Origin: Alphaproteobacteria bacterium
GTDB taxonomy: Bacteria; Pseudomonadota; Alphaproteobacteria; UBA11136
Assembly (NCBI GenBank): GCA_016776635.1
Contig: JADHSZ010000018.1
Coordinates: 1 to 44,872, forward strand
Length of the DNA stretch: 44,872 bases
Reading direction: 5' to 3'
The position numbers and the translations under genes were made by a program. Shown one piece after another: positions 24,549-32,885 of the stretch (positions are counted from its first letter, which is position 1; each line of letters starts with the position of its first letter). The notes under the pieces were generated by a model. That model was given only the letters and a program-made list of their open reading frames with translations. It made no database searches and was not told the DNA's origin.

Positions 24549-26621
24549 ATGCCGGCCGAACATCACGCCCTGCTGGTGAAGGGCAACCAGCACCAGTCCG
24601 CGGGCCGTTTTGCGGAGGCCGAATCCTGTTACCGCCGGGTGTGTAAGGCCGATTCCGGCAACGCCGAGGCTTGGCATCTTCTCGGTCTCCTCGCCTATCA
24701 GCTGCAAAATCTGGCCGATGCGGAACGGCATATGGGGAAGGCGGTTTCGCTGGCGCCCGCCAATGTTGGTTTTCTCAGCAATTTAGGGCTGGTGCTGAAA
24801 GATCTGGGGCATCCGGAAGAGGCGGAAAAAGCCCTGAAGCGCGCGCTGGAGATCGAGCCAAATTCCGCCGCGGCCCTCAACAATCTGGGGCTGGCGCTAC
24901 AGGCGCAGGAACGCTTCGCCGAGGCCGAGTCCTGCTATCGGCGGGTTCTTGAAAAGGCACCCCAGGCGGCTCAGGTCCACAGCAATCTGGGGCTGACGCT
25001 GCGCCGGCTGGACCGCCTCGACGAAGCCGAGACTTCCCTGAAGCGCGCGCTGGAACTTGCGCCCGACAATGTGGACTCGCTATTGGGCATGGCCTCTGCT
25101 CTGGGCGAAATGGGAAAATTGGAAGAGCTCGTCCAATGCTGCGAAAAACTCTTCGCCGTTGCCCCCGGGCGCAAGGAAATCCTCGGCCTTCTCGCCGCCC
25201 CCCTGGTGATCCTGGCCCACGAAAATGAGAACGGGAAACAAATCGCGCGCACTTTCATGGAACGTCTGCGGGTGGCGCTTCCGGACTCGCCAAGCCCCCT
25301 TATTCTCAACTACATCACCTATTCACTCGATCCGGAAACGGCCCGCCAAAGCTGTGAAGCGGCCATCGCCGCCCTACCCACGGCGCAGGCCGAAACCGTC
25401 ACCGCTGGTAAAAAACAAAAAGAGCCCTCAACCCTACCCCAACAGCGCGTGGTGGCCCTGCTTGCCTATGGCCGCAGCGGTACCGGATTCCTGCACAGCC
25501 TTATTGACGGCCACCCCCAAATCACCACCCTGCCCGGCGTCTATATGAAGGGATTTTTCGGTGCCGACGTCTGGCCGCGCCTGACCGCCGGGGGAACAAA
25601 GGAAATCGGATCCCGTTTCGCCGCCCTCTACGAGGTGCTGTTCGACGCCGCCAACCCCCAGCCGGTACCGGGCAACCCCAACCGGCCCAATGACTTTCGC
25701 GTCGGCGTGTCGGAAGGCTTCACCACAATGGGCGAGGACGGCAAGCAATCGCTGAAACTGGACCGCGAGGTGTTCCTGGGCCACCTCGACGAACTGATGG
25801 AAGGAGGCGGCCAGTTCCATCAGGGCGATTTCTTCCGCATGATCCATGTGGCCTTCGAGAAGACCACGGGAAGAGAGGGGAGCCGGGCTGGTGACCAGGA
25901 TGTGATTTTCTATCACATCCACAACCCCAACCCCTACGAGCTGCTGAACTTCCTCAAATATTTCCCCGACGCCAAACTCCTGATGACGGTGCGCGAACCC
26001 TTGCAGAACCTCGAGGCCCTGATCCCCTCCGGCGACAGCCCCGCCAACTACACCTCCCTCTACGGCCATGTGCTGGAAATGCTGCACCTCTTCTCCAGAA
26101 CCGAATTCAGCCTGTGCGACTCCGCCGGAATACGCCTCGAAGACCTCAAGAACGAGACCGGGGAGACCCTGCGCGGCTTAAGCGCCTGGATCGGGGTAGA
26201 GCCCTCCGACACCATGGGCCAGTCCACCATGCAGGGTCTGAAATGGTGGGGTGAACCCGGCGGCGCCACCCATGGGGGCAAGGACCAATTCGATAAAAGC
26301 GCCATCGCCCGCAAGGTGGGAAAATCATTCAGCGAGCGCGACCGCTTCATCCTCGGCACGTTGTTCTATCCGTTCGCCAGACTCCACGGCTATGTGGAGG
26401 AAGACGACGCGGGATTCGCCACAGCGCTCGATGACATTGCGCCCTTGCTCGACGAGCCCTTCGATTTCGAGTGTGCTCTCTGGGAAAAAGCCGGCCATAA
26501 ACCCGAAGACGTGCGAAAGACGACAAGATACCGTTATCTGCGCCTGGCCCTGCGCAAGCGCTGGGAAATTCTGCGCCAACAGGGAACCTACCCGGCCATG
26601 ATTTCTCCTCTTCCTCTTTGA
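24549..26621 (+). CDS. TPR-repeat protein with C-terminal sulfotransferase-like domain
   Basis: The 690-residue protein begins with about six tetratricopeptide repeats (residues about 5-235; units like GRFAEAESCYRRVCKADSGN and PEEAEKALKRALEIEPNS). A P-loop sulfotransferase-like domain follows: LLAYGRSGTGFLHSLIDGHP near 305-324 matches the 5'-phosphosulfate loop, and DAKLLMTVREPLQNLEAL fits the 3'-phosphate-binding Arg/Ser region. TPR-sulfotransferase fusions are common in proteobacteria, but acceptors are unknown. ATG 24549 is chosen because GGCGGGAG lies seven bases upstream; a GTG at 24522 overlapping the antiporter stop is an alternative. Confidence 0.8.
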   Translation: MPAEHHALLVKGNQHQSAGRFAEAESCYRRVCKADSGNAEAWHLLGLLAYQLQNLADAERHMGKAVSLAPANVGFLSNLGLVLKDLGHPEEAEKALKRALEIEPNSAAALNNLGLALQAQERFAEAESCYRRVLEKAPQAAQVHSNLGLTLRRLDRLDEAETSLKRALELAPDNVDSLLGMASALGEMGKLEELVQCCEKLFAVAPGRKEILGLLAAPLVILAHENENGKQIARTFMERLRVALPDSPSPLILNYITYSLDPETARQSCEAAIAALPTAQAETVTAGKKQKEPSTLPQQRVVALLAYGRSGTGFLHSLIDGHPQITTLPGVYMKGFFGADVWPRLTAGGTKEIGSRFAALYEVLFDAANPQPVPGNPNRPNDFRVGVSEGFTTMGEDGKQSLKLDREVFLGHLDELMEGGGQFHQGDFFRMIHVAFEKTTGREGSRAGDQDVIFYHIHNPNPYELLNFLKYFPDAKLLMTVREPLQNLEALIPSGDSPANYTSLYGHVLEMLHLFSRTEFSLCDSAGIRLEDLKNETGETLRGLSAWIGVEPSDTMGQSTMQGLKWWGEPGGATHGGKDQFDKSAIARKVGKSFSERDRFILGTLFYPFARLHGYVEEDDAGFATALDDIAPLLDEPFDFECALWEKAGHKPEDVRKTTRYRYLRLALRKRWEILRQQGTYPAMISPLPL

Positions 26622-26642
26622 GAAACAAACGGAGATCACCAC

Positions 26643-26831
26643 ATGGAATTCATCGCCTTTACCGTAGCCGGCATCATCATCTACGTGGTCTCCGACCGCC
26701 TTCTCGACCGCGCCGAGGTTATGGCGGGGCGGCGTTTCAAATACCGCGCAATCATCTTCTTCTTCATCATCCTGACGCTCGCCGTAAGCAGCTTCGCCGT
26801 GATCCGGGCGCTGGCCCCGGACTACATGTAA
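26643..26831 (+). CDS. Small two-helix membrane protein (62 aa)
   Basis: A short protein with two hydrophobic segments (about 2-18 and 38-56) joined by a positively charged loop (DRLLDRAEVMAGRRFKYR). It starts 21 bases after the sulfotransferase gene with GGAG before the ATG, and precedes the NO-reductase-type operon by about 165 bases. No family is recognised. It could be an accessory subunit of the heme-copper enzyme or part of the upstream unit; the gap before the next gene makes either possible. Confidence 0.6.
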   Translation: MEFIAFTVAGIIIYVVSDRLLDRAEVMAGRRFKYRAIIFFFIILTLAVSSFAVIRALAPDYM

Positions 26832-26995
26832 CCCGTGTTCCTTAACGCCTCCCCCCGCCCTCTAAACTTCCCAACGTGTGACATTTTGCCGCTCCGGGGC
26901 GCCACCGGAAATCTACACCCTTCCATTTGTTGTACTTAGTCTGCTACTTTCACGCCTCACCAATACAGCATCGTTGCTACTGAAGGAGAAAACTC

Positions 26996-27154
26996 ATGGT
27001 GGATGATCAGGGGGGCAAAGGGGACAAGATTCCCTTCATGCAACAGCTTCTCGACAATCCCTTTCTGCTGCTTTGCATAGGCATCGTCATGCCCACCGTC
27101 TTCTATTTAATCTGGGGGATCATGGAAGTCATCTCGATCCCTCTCGCCAACTAG
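26996..27154 (+). CDS. Single-helix small subunit of the heme-copper enzyme (52 aa, subunit IIa-like)
   Basis: This ORF of 52 codons reads MVDDQGGKGDKIPFMQQLLD and then one helix (about 22-46, NPFLLLCIGIVMPTVFYLIW). AAGGAG eight bases upstream of the ATG supports translation, and the stop lies 19 bases before norS. Small single-helix proteins (subunit IIa) sit at this place in ba3-type oxidase operons and contact subunits I and II, so the same role is inferred. It was not among the long ORFs and rests on position, start signal and hydrophobicity. Confidence 0.65.
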   Translation: MVDDQGGKGDKIPFMQQLLDNPFLLLCIGIVMPTVFYLIWGIMEVISIPLAN

Positions 27155-27173
27155 CCGCGAAAGGTAAAGAGAC

Positions 27174-27716
27174 ATGGCCATCTCACCTCCCGAGCAACGC
27201 ATCTGGTGGAACGAACCCATCGGGCGCAACGAAGTCCTGTGGATCGGCATCGGCTTGATCTGGTGCATCATCATGTTTTTCATGATGCCTTACTGGCATC
27301 TGGAGGGACAACAGAACCCACCCACCGAAGGCTACCGGATCAGTTCCGACGATTACGCGACGAAAGCGGAAGCCGCGGCGGCCGAATATACCGTCGGCAC
27401 CTGGGGCGAGACCGACGTGCCGGTGGTGAGCCCCCCGCCCGGCAGTGACATCTATATGATCGCCCGCCTGTGGGAGTGGTGGCCCGTTTTTGAACTGCAA
27501 AAAGGGGAAACCTACCGTCTGCATCTCGCCTCGCTGGACTGGCTGCACGGATTTTCCCTGCAACCGGTCAACCTCAATCTACAAATTCATCCCGGATATG
27601 AAATGGTGGCGACGATCACGCCGACCGAAACCGGGGAATTCGGTATCGTTTGTAATGAATTTTGCGGCATCGGCCACCACCTCATGCTGGGCAAGATGAT
27701 CGTGGTCGAGAAATAG
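27174..27716 (+). CDS. norS: Heme-copper NO reductase (sNOR) subunit II with CuA site
   Basis: The 180-residue subunit II has one membrane helix (about 20-38) and a periplasmic cupredoxin domain. The CuA ligands are complete: His125 (WLHGFSLQP) and C160-x3-C164-x3-H168-x2-M171 (CNEFCGIGHHLM). It therefore accepts electrons from a periplasmic c-type cytochrome or copper protein. This is the ba3-like, short type of subunit II. Its neighbours norY and senC follow the norSY-senC order of ammonia oxidisers. AAAGG upstream of the ATG supports the start. Confidence 0.85.
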   Translation: MAISPPEQRIWWNEPIGRNEVLWIGIGLIWCIIMFFMMPYWHLEGQQNPPTEGYRISSDDYATKAEAAAAEYTVGTWGETDVPVVSPPPGSDIYMIARLWEWWPVFELQKGETYRLHLASLDWLHGFSLQPVNLNLQIHPGYEMVATITPTETGEFGIVCNEFCGIGHHLMLGKMIVVEK

Positions 27717-27722
27717 GGGGAC

Positions 27723-29420
27723 ATGGACATGGCAAACGACACACAATTCCGCACCTGCCCCGATACCGGGCTAAAGATTCATCTTCCCGCCGAAAAGCTG
27801 ATCAAGACCAACGCCGTTGTCGCCGTGGTCTTCCTGCTCGTCGGCGGACTGTTCGGTCTCTCGGTGGCGCTGACCCGCTGGCCGGCGGTGCATTTCCTGC
27901 CCGCCGACTGGTTCTATCTGGCCCTGACCGCACACGGTCTCGACGTGTTGCTGGTGTGGATCATCTTCTTCGAAATGGCGATACTCTATTTTGCCTCGGC
28001 GATCCTGCTGGGCTGCCGTCTGGCGGCGCCGAAGCTGGCCTGGGTCGGCTTCTGGCTGATGCTGGTGGGTGCCGTCATGACCAATGTGGTGGTGCTGATG
28101 GGCGAATCCAGCGTCATGTTCACCTCTTATGTGCCCATGCAGGCCGATCCCCTGTTCTATCTCGGAATCATCCTGTTCGCCGTGGGCGCCCTGCTGTGCT
28201 GTTGCTGTTTCTTCGGCACCCTGGTCATAGCCAAGAATGAAAAGACCTACGAGGGTTCGGTCCCGCTGGTCACCTTCGGCGCCATAACCGCGGCTATCAT
28301 CGCCGTCTTCACCATCGCCTCGGGCGCCATCATTCTCATCCCCACCCTGATGTGGTCGGTGGGCCTCGTCAGCTACATCGACCCCCTCATGTACAAGGTG
28401 GTGTGGTGGGCCATGGGCCATTCCTCGCAACAGATCAACGTCTCGGCCCATGTGGCGGTATGGTACCTGATCGCCGCCGTCATCTTCGGCGCCAAGCCCC
28501 TGTCCGAAAAGGTCAGCCGCACGGCTTTCCTTCTCTACATCCTGTTCCTGCAACTGGGCAGCGTCCATCACCTGCTGGTGGAGCCGGGCCTGAGTTCGGA
28601 ATACAAGATCTTTAACACCAGCTACGCCATGTATCTGGCGGTGCTGGCGAGCATGATCCACGGCCTTACGGTGCCTGGCTCGATCGAGGCGGCGCAGCGT
28701 GAAAAGGGATTCAACAAGGGCCTGTTCGAATGGCTGCGCAAGGCGCCATGGGGTAATCCTGCCTTTTCCGGCATGTTCCTCTCACTGGTTATGTTCGGGT
28801 TCCTGGGCGGCATCACCGGTGTCATCCTCGGCACCGAACAGATCAACCTGATCATGCACAACACCCTTTATGTGCCGGGCCATTTCCACGGCACCGTGGT
28901 GGCGGGAACAACCCTGGCCTTCATGGCCGTCACCTATCTTCTGGTGCCGCTTATCTTCCGCAAGGAAATTCTGTTCCCGAAAATGGCGCAGTGGCAGCCC
29001 TATGTCTTTGCCATCGGGGTGACAGGACTTTCCGTCTTCATGATGGGAGCCGGCACTCTGGGCGTGCCCCGGCGGCACTGGGATATTACCTTCACCGATG
29101 CCGCCATGAGCTTCGACTTCCCCGGCGCCGCCTATCTCATGTTGGGGCTCAACGGCGTCAGCGCTGTGGTTGCCTCTCTGGGAGGCGCCATGTTCATCAT
29201 CGTGGTGGTTGGCTCTCTGCTCTTCGGCAAGACCAAGGGTGAAGCCGCACCCGCACCGGCAGCCGAAGCCCCGCCCACGACCGCGGCGGCACAGTACGGC
29301 AGCGCCGCCCACCTGGAGGTTCCGGGAACCTTTGCCCTGGCCATGGTGTTCCTGGTTTCCTTCGTCCTCTATTACTTCGTCAACTGGAAGTACCTGGCGG
29401 AAACCTGGGGCCTCAGCTAA
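27723..29420 (+). CDS. norY: Heme-copper NO reductase (sNOR) catalytic subunit I
   Basis: The 565-residue membrane protein has about 13 helices and all metal-ligand histidines: H71 (low-spin heme), H233 and H282-H283 (CuB), H387 and H389 in VPGHFH (hemes). In ba3 oxidases the H233-x3-Y237 tyrosine is covalently linked to His and is needed for O2 chemistry. Here the segment reads GHSSQQINV, so the H+4 residue is Gln237. Loss of that Tyr is a feature of the NO-reducing heme-copper families, and the norS-norY-senC order matches sNOR. It probably reduces NO to N2O; O2 reduction is less likely but not excluded. The gene starts 6 bases after norS. Confidence 0.82.
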   Translation: MDMANDTQFRTCPDTGLKIHLPAEKLIKTNAVVAVVFLLVGGLFGLSVALTRWPAVHFLPADWFYLALTAHGLDVLLVWIIFFEMAILYFASAILLGCRLAAPKLAWVGFWLMLVGAVMTNVVVLMGESSVMFTSYVPMQADPLFYLGIILFAVGALLCCCCFFGTLVIAKNEKTYEGSVPLVTFGAITAAIIAVFTIASGAIILIPTLMWSVGLVSYIDPLMYKVVWWAMGHSSQQINVSAHVAVWYLIAAVIFGAKPLSEKVSRTAFLLYILFLQLGSVHHLLVEPGLSSEYKIFNTSYAMYLAVLASMIHGLTVPGSIEAAQREKGFNKGLFEWLRKAPWGNPAFSGMFLSLVMFGFLGGITGVILGTEQINLIMHNTLYVPGHFHGTVVAGTTLAFMAVTYLLVPLIFRKEILFPKMAQWQPYVFAIGVTGLSVFMMGAGTLGVPRRHWDITFTDAAMSFDFPGAAYLMLGLNGVSAVVASLGGAMFIIVVVGSLLFGKTKGEAAPAPAAEAPPTTAAAQYGSAAHLEVPGTFALAMVFLVSFVLYYFVNWKYLAETWGLS

Positions 29421-29449
29421 AGCCTCAAGCGCCATAATCCTGTATACTG

Positions 29450-29479
29450 AGAGCGGTGCGACTTATGTCGCACCGCTCT
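29450..29479 (+). terminator. 13-bp perfect hairpin between norY and senC
   Basis: AGAGCGGTGCGAC (29450-29462) pairs perfectly with GTCGCACCGCTCT (29467-29479) around the loop TTAT. Only two T follow, so it is not a full rho-independent terminator. Inside the operon it could act as a partial attenuator or an mRNA-processing/stabilising hairpin that gives more norSY than senC message. Confidence 0.65.
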
Positions 29480-29504
29480 TGGTGCCTCTAGCGTGGAACA
29501 TCAC

Positions 29505-30344
29505 GTGAAACATCTTCTTGTTGCCGCATTTCTTTTCCTGGGCCTGATCCCCATGCCGGGGCTGGCGGGGCACGGTGGCAATACCCATATGTCGCCCACA
29601 CATGAAGATGAAAACGATTTCGATTCCGAGAACGCCCTTGCCATCAGCCAGGCCGCCGTCGGCGGGGTGATCGGCGATGCCACCTTTACCGACGGTTCCG
29701 GAAAAACCGTGCGGCTTTCCGATTTCCGTGGCGCACCCCTGGTCATCAGCCTCATCTATTCAAGTTGCGCCCATGCCTGCCCCCTCATCACCGAGACCCT
29801 GGGGCGGGCCGTGGAGACGGCGCGTGAAGCCATGGGCGCCGACTCCTTCCGCGTGGTCAGTATCGGCTTCGACACGGCCGTGGATACGCCCGAACACATG
29901 CGCCAATTCGCCAAAAGTCACGGCGTCGGAGACGAGGGATGGCTTTTCCTCAGCGCCGATGCCCCGACCATCGCCTCTCTGAGTAAGGAACTGGGCTTCA
30001 TCTTCAGAAGCTCCGCGAAAGGCTTCGACCATCTGAGCCAGGTCACAGTGGCCGATGCCGAGGGACGTGTCACCAACCAGATATACGGTGAGGATTTCAG
30101 CCCCCCCCATCTGGTGGAGCCACTCAAAAACCTCATTTACGGAACCGGCGCTTCTTTCACCAGCTTCGAGGGGATCGCCAACCGGGTAAAACTGTTCTGC
30201 ACCGTCTACGACCCGGCGAGCGGCCGCTATCGTTTTGATTATTCCCTGTTCGTGGGCATGACCATCGGCGGCATCTGTATCGGCGGCACACTGATCTTCC
30301 TGATCCGATCCCGGCGGCGGCGTCCCAAGGACAGCTCCCCGTGA
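29505..30344 (+). CDS. senC: SCO1/SenC copper-delivery protein
   Basis: SenC/SCO proteins deliver copper to, and reduce, the CuA site of heme-copper enzymes in the periplasm. The 279-residue protein has an N-terminal signal/anchor (LLVAAFLFLGLIP), a His-rich segment (GHGGNTHMSPTHED) that may hold copper, the thioredoxin-fold C-x3-C motif in SSCAHACPL and the distal ligand in GFDHLSQ. It ends with a C-terminal membrane helix (FVGMTIGGICIGGTLIFLI), longer than usual for the family. GTG at 29505 is used; a GTG four codons earlier is equally possible and no strong binding site decides. Confidence 0.85.
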   Translation: MKHLLVAAFLFLGLIPMPGLAGHGGNTHMSPTHEDENDFDSENALAISQAAVGGVIGDATFTDGSGKTVRLSDFRGAPLVISLIYSSCAHACPLITETLGRAVETAREAMGADSFRVVSIGFDTAVDTPEHMRQFAKSHGVGDEGWLFLSADAPTIASLSKELGFIFRSSAKGFDHLSQVTVADAEGRVTNQIYGEDFSPPHLVEPLKNLIYGTGASFTSFEGIANRVKLFCTVYDPASGRYRFDYSLFVGMTIGGICIGGTLIFLIRSRRRRPKDSSP

Positions 30345-31936
30345 ACGGAAGCGCCTCGCCTCCCCAGCCACATCCCCATCCCTTGCGGCGGGCCGCGCAA
30401 AACGGGCTCATGCAGGTCGAAGGCTGGTTCGACTCGGCCTTCGGACCCAAGCTCAACCCCCTGACCCAGCTCGGCGCGCTGGGCTACTTCTATTTCTGGA
30501 TCGTCGCCGCCACCGGCATCTACCTCTATATCGTCTTCGAAACCAGCATCAATGGCGTCTACGACTCCATCGAATATCTCACCGTGGAACAGTGGTATCT
30601 GGGCGGAATCATGCGCAGCCTCCACCGCTATGCCTCCGATGCGCTGGTGATTACCATGATGCTGCATCTGCTGCGCGAGTTCGTCCTCGACCGTTACCGC
30701 AGCGTGCGCTGGTTTTCCTGGTTCAGCGGCATCCCCATCCTCTGGCTTGCCTTTGCTTCCGGCATCAACGGCTATTGGCTGGTATGGGACCAGCTGGCCC
30801 AGTATATCGCCGTGGCCACCTTCGAATGGATGGACTGGCTGCCCCTGTTCGGCGAGCCTATCGCCAATAATTTCCTGACCAGAGGCAGCCTCGGCGATCG
30901 TTTCTTCTCGCTGCTCGTCTTCCTCCACATCGCCCTGCCCCTGTTCCTGCTCTTCGCCATGTGGATTCACCTGCTGCGCATCAGCCGTCCCAGGGTCAAC
31001 CCGCCCCTGGCGCTGGCCGCCGGCACTTTTGCCATGCTTTTCCTGCTCGCGCTCTATAAACCGGCGCTGAGTCACCCCCCGGCCGATCTCGGCATGGTGG
31101 TGGAAAGGGTCAGCCTCGACTGGTTCTATCTCGGATTCTATCCACTGATCGAGATATGGTCGGCGGGATGGGTCTGGCTGCTGTTGGTGGGAACCAGCAC
31201 CGTGCTCAGCATCCTGCCCTGGGCGCCGCCCTTCAAACGTTCCAGTCCGGCCGTGGTGGATGCCGCCAATTGCAACGGCTGCACCCGCTGCTTCGAAGAC
31301 TGCCCCTATGGGGCGGTGGTAATGGGGCCGCGCGACGACGGACGCCCCTTCCCCTCCATTGCCCTTGTTTCGGCCGATCTATGCACCGCCTGCGGTATCT
31401 GCGTGGGATCCTGTCCCGCCTCCACGCCTTTCCGTACCTCGACGCAACTGGTGACCGGTATCGACCTGCCCCAGTTTACCCTGGACAAGCTTCGCAAGGA
31501 CGTGGATCAGGCTCTTGCGCGTCTCAAAGGCGAATCGAAGGTTGTTATTTTCGGCTGCGACCATGGCAACGATATCGGCAAACTGGCCTCACCCGATGTC
31601 GCCGTGTTCAGCCTTCCCTGCATCGCCATGCTGCCCCCCGCCTTTATGGATTACGTCCTCACCCGCGGCCACGCCGACGGCATCATGCTTGCCGGCTGTC
31701 GCGAGAACGAGTGTTTTCACCGGCTCGGCGTGGAATGGACGGAGTTGAGAATCGGCGGCAAGCGGGATCCCTATCTGCGCGACCGGGTGCCCCGCGACCG
31801 TATCGCCACCGCCTGGCTCGCCCCCAGCGAACCCGGGGAACTGGCCGGCCGCCTGAAAGCGTTCCGCGATAATTTAATGGCCATGAAAATATCCGCCGCG
31901 AAGGACGGGGAAAAGGAGCACTCCCATGTCTCGTAG
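30341..31936 (+). CDS. Cytochrome b / 2[4Fe-4S] ferredoxin / MvhD fusion protein
   Basis: A 531-residue fusion. Residues about 40-215 are a four-helix diheme cytochrome b with two bis-His pairs, H95-x13-H109 and H196-x13-H210, as in bc1/b6. Helices at about 227-240 and 275-293 follow. Next is a ferredoxin with two full [4Fe-4S] motifs (C311, C314, C317, C321; C348, C351, C354, C358). The end (about 400-515) is an MvhD/FrhD-like domain with its four cysteines (C406, C427, C453, C458), normally a [2Fe-2S] electron carrier to heterodisulfide reductase. It could move electrons between quinol and cytosolic low-potential carriers, or feed the NO reductase. GTG start overlapping senC by 4 bases, so it is translationally coupled. 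Confidence 0.82.
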   Translation: MNGSASPPQPHPHPLRRAAQNGLMQVEGWFDSAFGPKLNPLTQLGALGYFYFWIVAATGIYLYIVFETSINGVYDSIEYLTVEQWYLGGIMRSLHRYASDALVITMMLHLLREFVLDRYRSVRWFSWFSGIPILWLAFASGINGYWLVWDQLAQYIAVATFEWMDWLPLFGEPIANNFLTRGSLGDRFFSLLVFLHIALPLFLLFAMWIHLLRISRPRVNPPLALAAGTFAMLFLLALYKPALSHPPADLGMVVERVSLDWFYLGFYPLIEIWSAGWVWLLLVGTSTVLSILPWAPPFKRSSPAVVDAANCNGCTRCFEDCPYGAVVMGPRDDGRPFPSIALVSADLCTACGICVGSCPASTPFRTSTQLVTGIDLPQFTLDKLRKDVDQALARLKGESKVVIFGCDHGNDIGKLASPDVAVFSLPCIAMLPPAFMDYVLTRGHADGIMLAGCRENECFHRLGVEWTELRIGGKRDPYLRDRVPRDRIATAWLAPSEPGELAGRLKAFRDNLMAMKISAAKDGEKEHSHVS

Positions 31937-32444
31937 CCTAATGCCTGGGGCGATGAAATTCCTCGGACAAGGCGCGGCCTATCTGGCCCTGGCGGTGGTG
32001 CTGGGATATTTCTCCAACAGCCCGGCCTATATACGGCTCGCCCCCGACACGGCCGTGATAAAACTCTCCATCAGTCACGGTGGACAACACAAAGGTGAAT
32101 GCGGCACCCGCCAGTTCGCCAATATCAAGGAGACCCGCACTACCCGGCGCGCGCTACAGCTCTGCCCGCGCGAGCGCCACTCCGTCTTGGTGGAAATTTT
32201 TCTCGATGGAGAGCGTGTTTTCAGCCGCGAACAGCCGCCCTCCGGCCTGTCGAGCGACGGACCATCCTATTTTTACGAACGCATCGCCGTGCCCGCCGGG
32301 CGTCACCGCCTGGATATGCGCATGCGCGACAGCGGCCGCGTGGAGGGTTTCGATTATGAGACCACCCAGGAGGTAGAACTGGAACCGGCCCGCAATCTGG
32401 CCATAGTTTTTTCCACCCCATCGGCGAACTTCGTCATAAAATAA
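31926..32444 (+). CDS. Membrane-anchored periplasmic protein of unknown function
   Basis: The 172-residue protein has one N-terminal helix (about 14-28) and a beta-rich periplasmic domain that holds two cysteines (about 59 and 80), possibly disulfide-linked. It overlaps the cytochrome b fusion gene by 11 bases, with AAGGAG nine bases before the ATG, so the two are probably made together. I recognise no family. By position it may be a partner or assembly factor of the cytochrome b fusion or of NorSY. Confidence 0.65.
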   Translation: MSRSLMPGAMKFLGQGAAYLALAVVLGYFSNSPAYIRLAPDTAVIKLSISHGGQHKGECGTRQFANIKETRTTRRALQLCPRERHSVLVEIFLDGERVFSREQPPSGLSSDGPSYFYERIAVPAGRHRLDMRMRDSGRVEGFDYETTQEVELEPARNLAIVFSTPSANFVIK

Positions 32445-32464
32445 TAAAAGAACCGGAGGCCACC

Positions 32465-32860
32465 ATGACGCTGATCGAATGGAAAGAAGAGTTCAAGACC
32501 GGAATCCCCCATGTGGATTACGAGCATGAACAGTTGATTTCGCTTATCAACGAACTCCACGGCGAAATGATGTCTCAGGGCTCCCATGAATCAGTTGGCG
32601 ATTTTCTGGGTGAGCTTTTCGCCCGTATCTCGCTGCATTTCGCGCTTGAGGAAAAGACCATGCGCGACGAAAACTATGGCGGCTTCGACGCCCATAAAAA
32701 GGAACACGAACACCTTCTCGATCAGATCCGCGACATCATGGACCGCCACGAAGACGGCGCCTATTTCCAGTCCGAGGACCGGTTCGCCGACGAACTGCGG
32801 GGGTGGTTTTCCACCCATTTCAGGAAGATGGACGCCCCCCTGCACAAACTTCACGGCTGA
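32465..32860 (+). CDS. Bacteriohemerythrin
   Basis: A 131-residue four-helix diiron protein. The ligand set is complete: H21, H58-x3-E62, H77-x3-H81 and H118-x4-D123. Hemerythrins bind O2 and can bind NO; in a denitrifier this may buffer or sense these gases in the cytoplasm. GGAGG five bases before the ATG is a strong start signal. It is the last gene of the norSY operon and is convergent with nirX. A second hemerythrin is encoded at 38415. Confidence 0.9.
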   Translation: MTLIEWKEEFKTGIPHVDYEHEQLISLINELHGEMMSQGSHESVGDFLGELFARISLHFALEEKTMRDENYGGFDAHKKEHEHLLDQIRDIMDRHEDGAYFQSEDRFADELRGWFSTHFRKMDAPLHKLHG

Positions 32861-32885
32861 TGACCCGTCACACTTGTTGGCCCGG

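Noticed and set aside
27723..29420. Reading the gene as an ordinary ba3-type cytochrome c oxidase subunit I
   Set aside because: All metal ligands fit, but the H-x3-Y tyrosine needed for O2 chemistry is Gln, and the neighbours are denitrification genes in the norSY-senC order.
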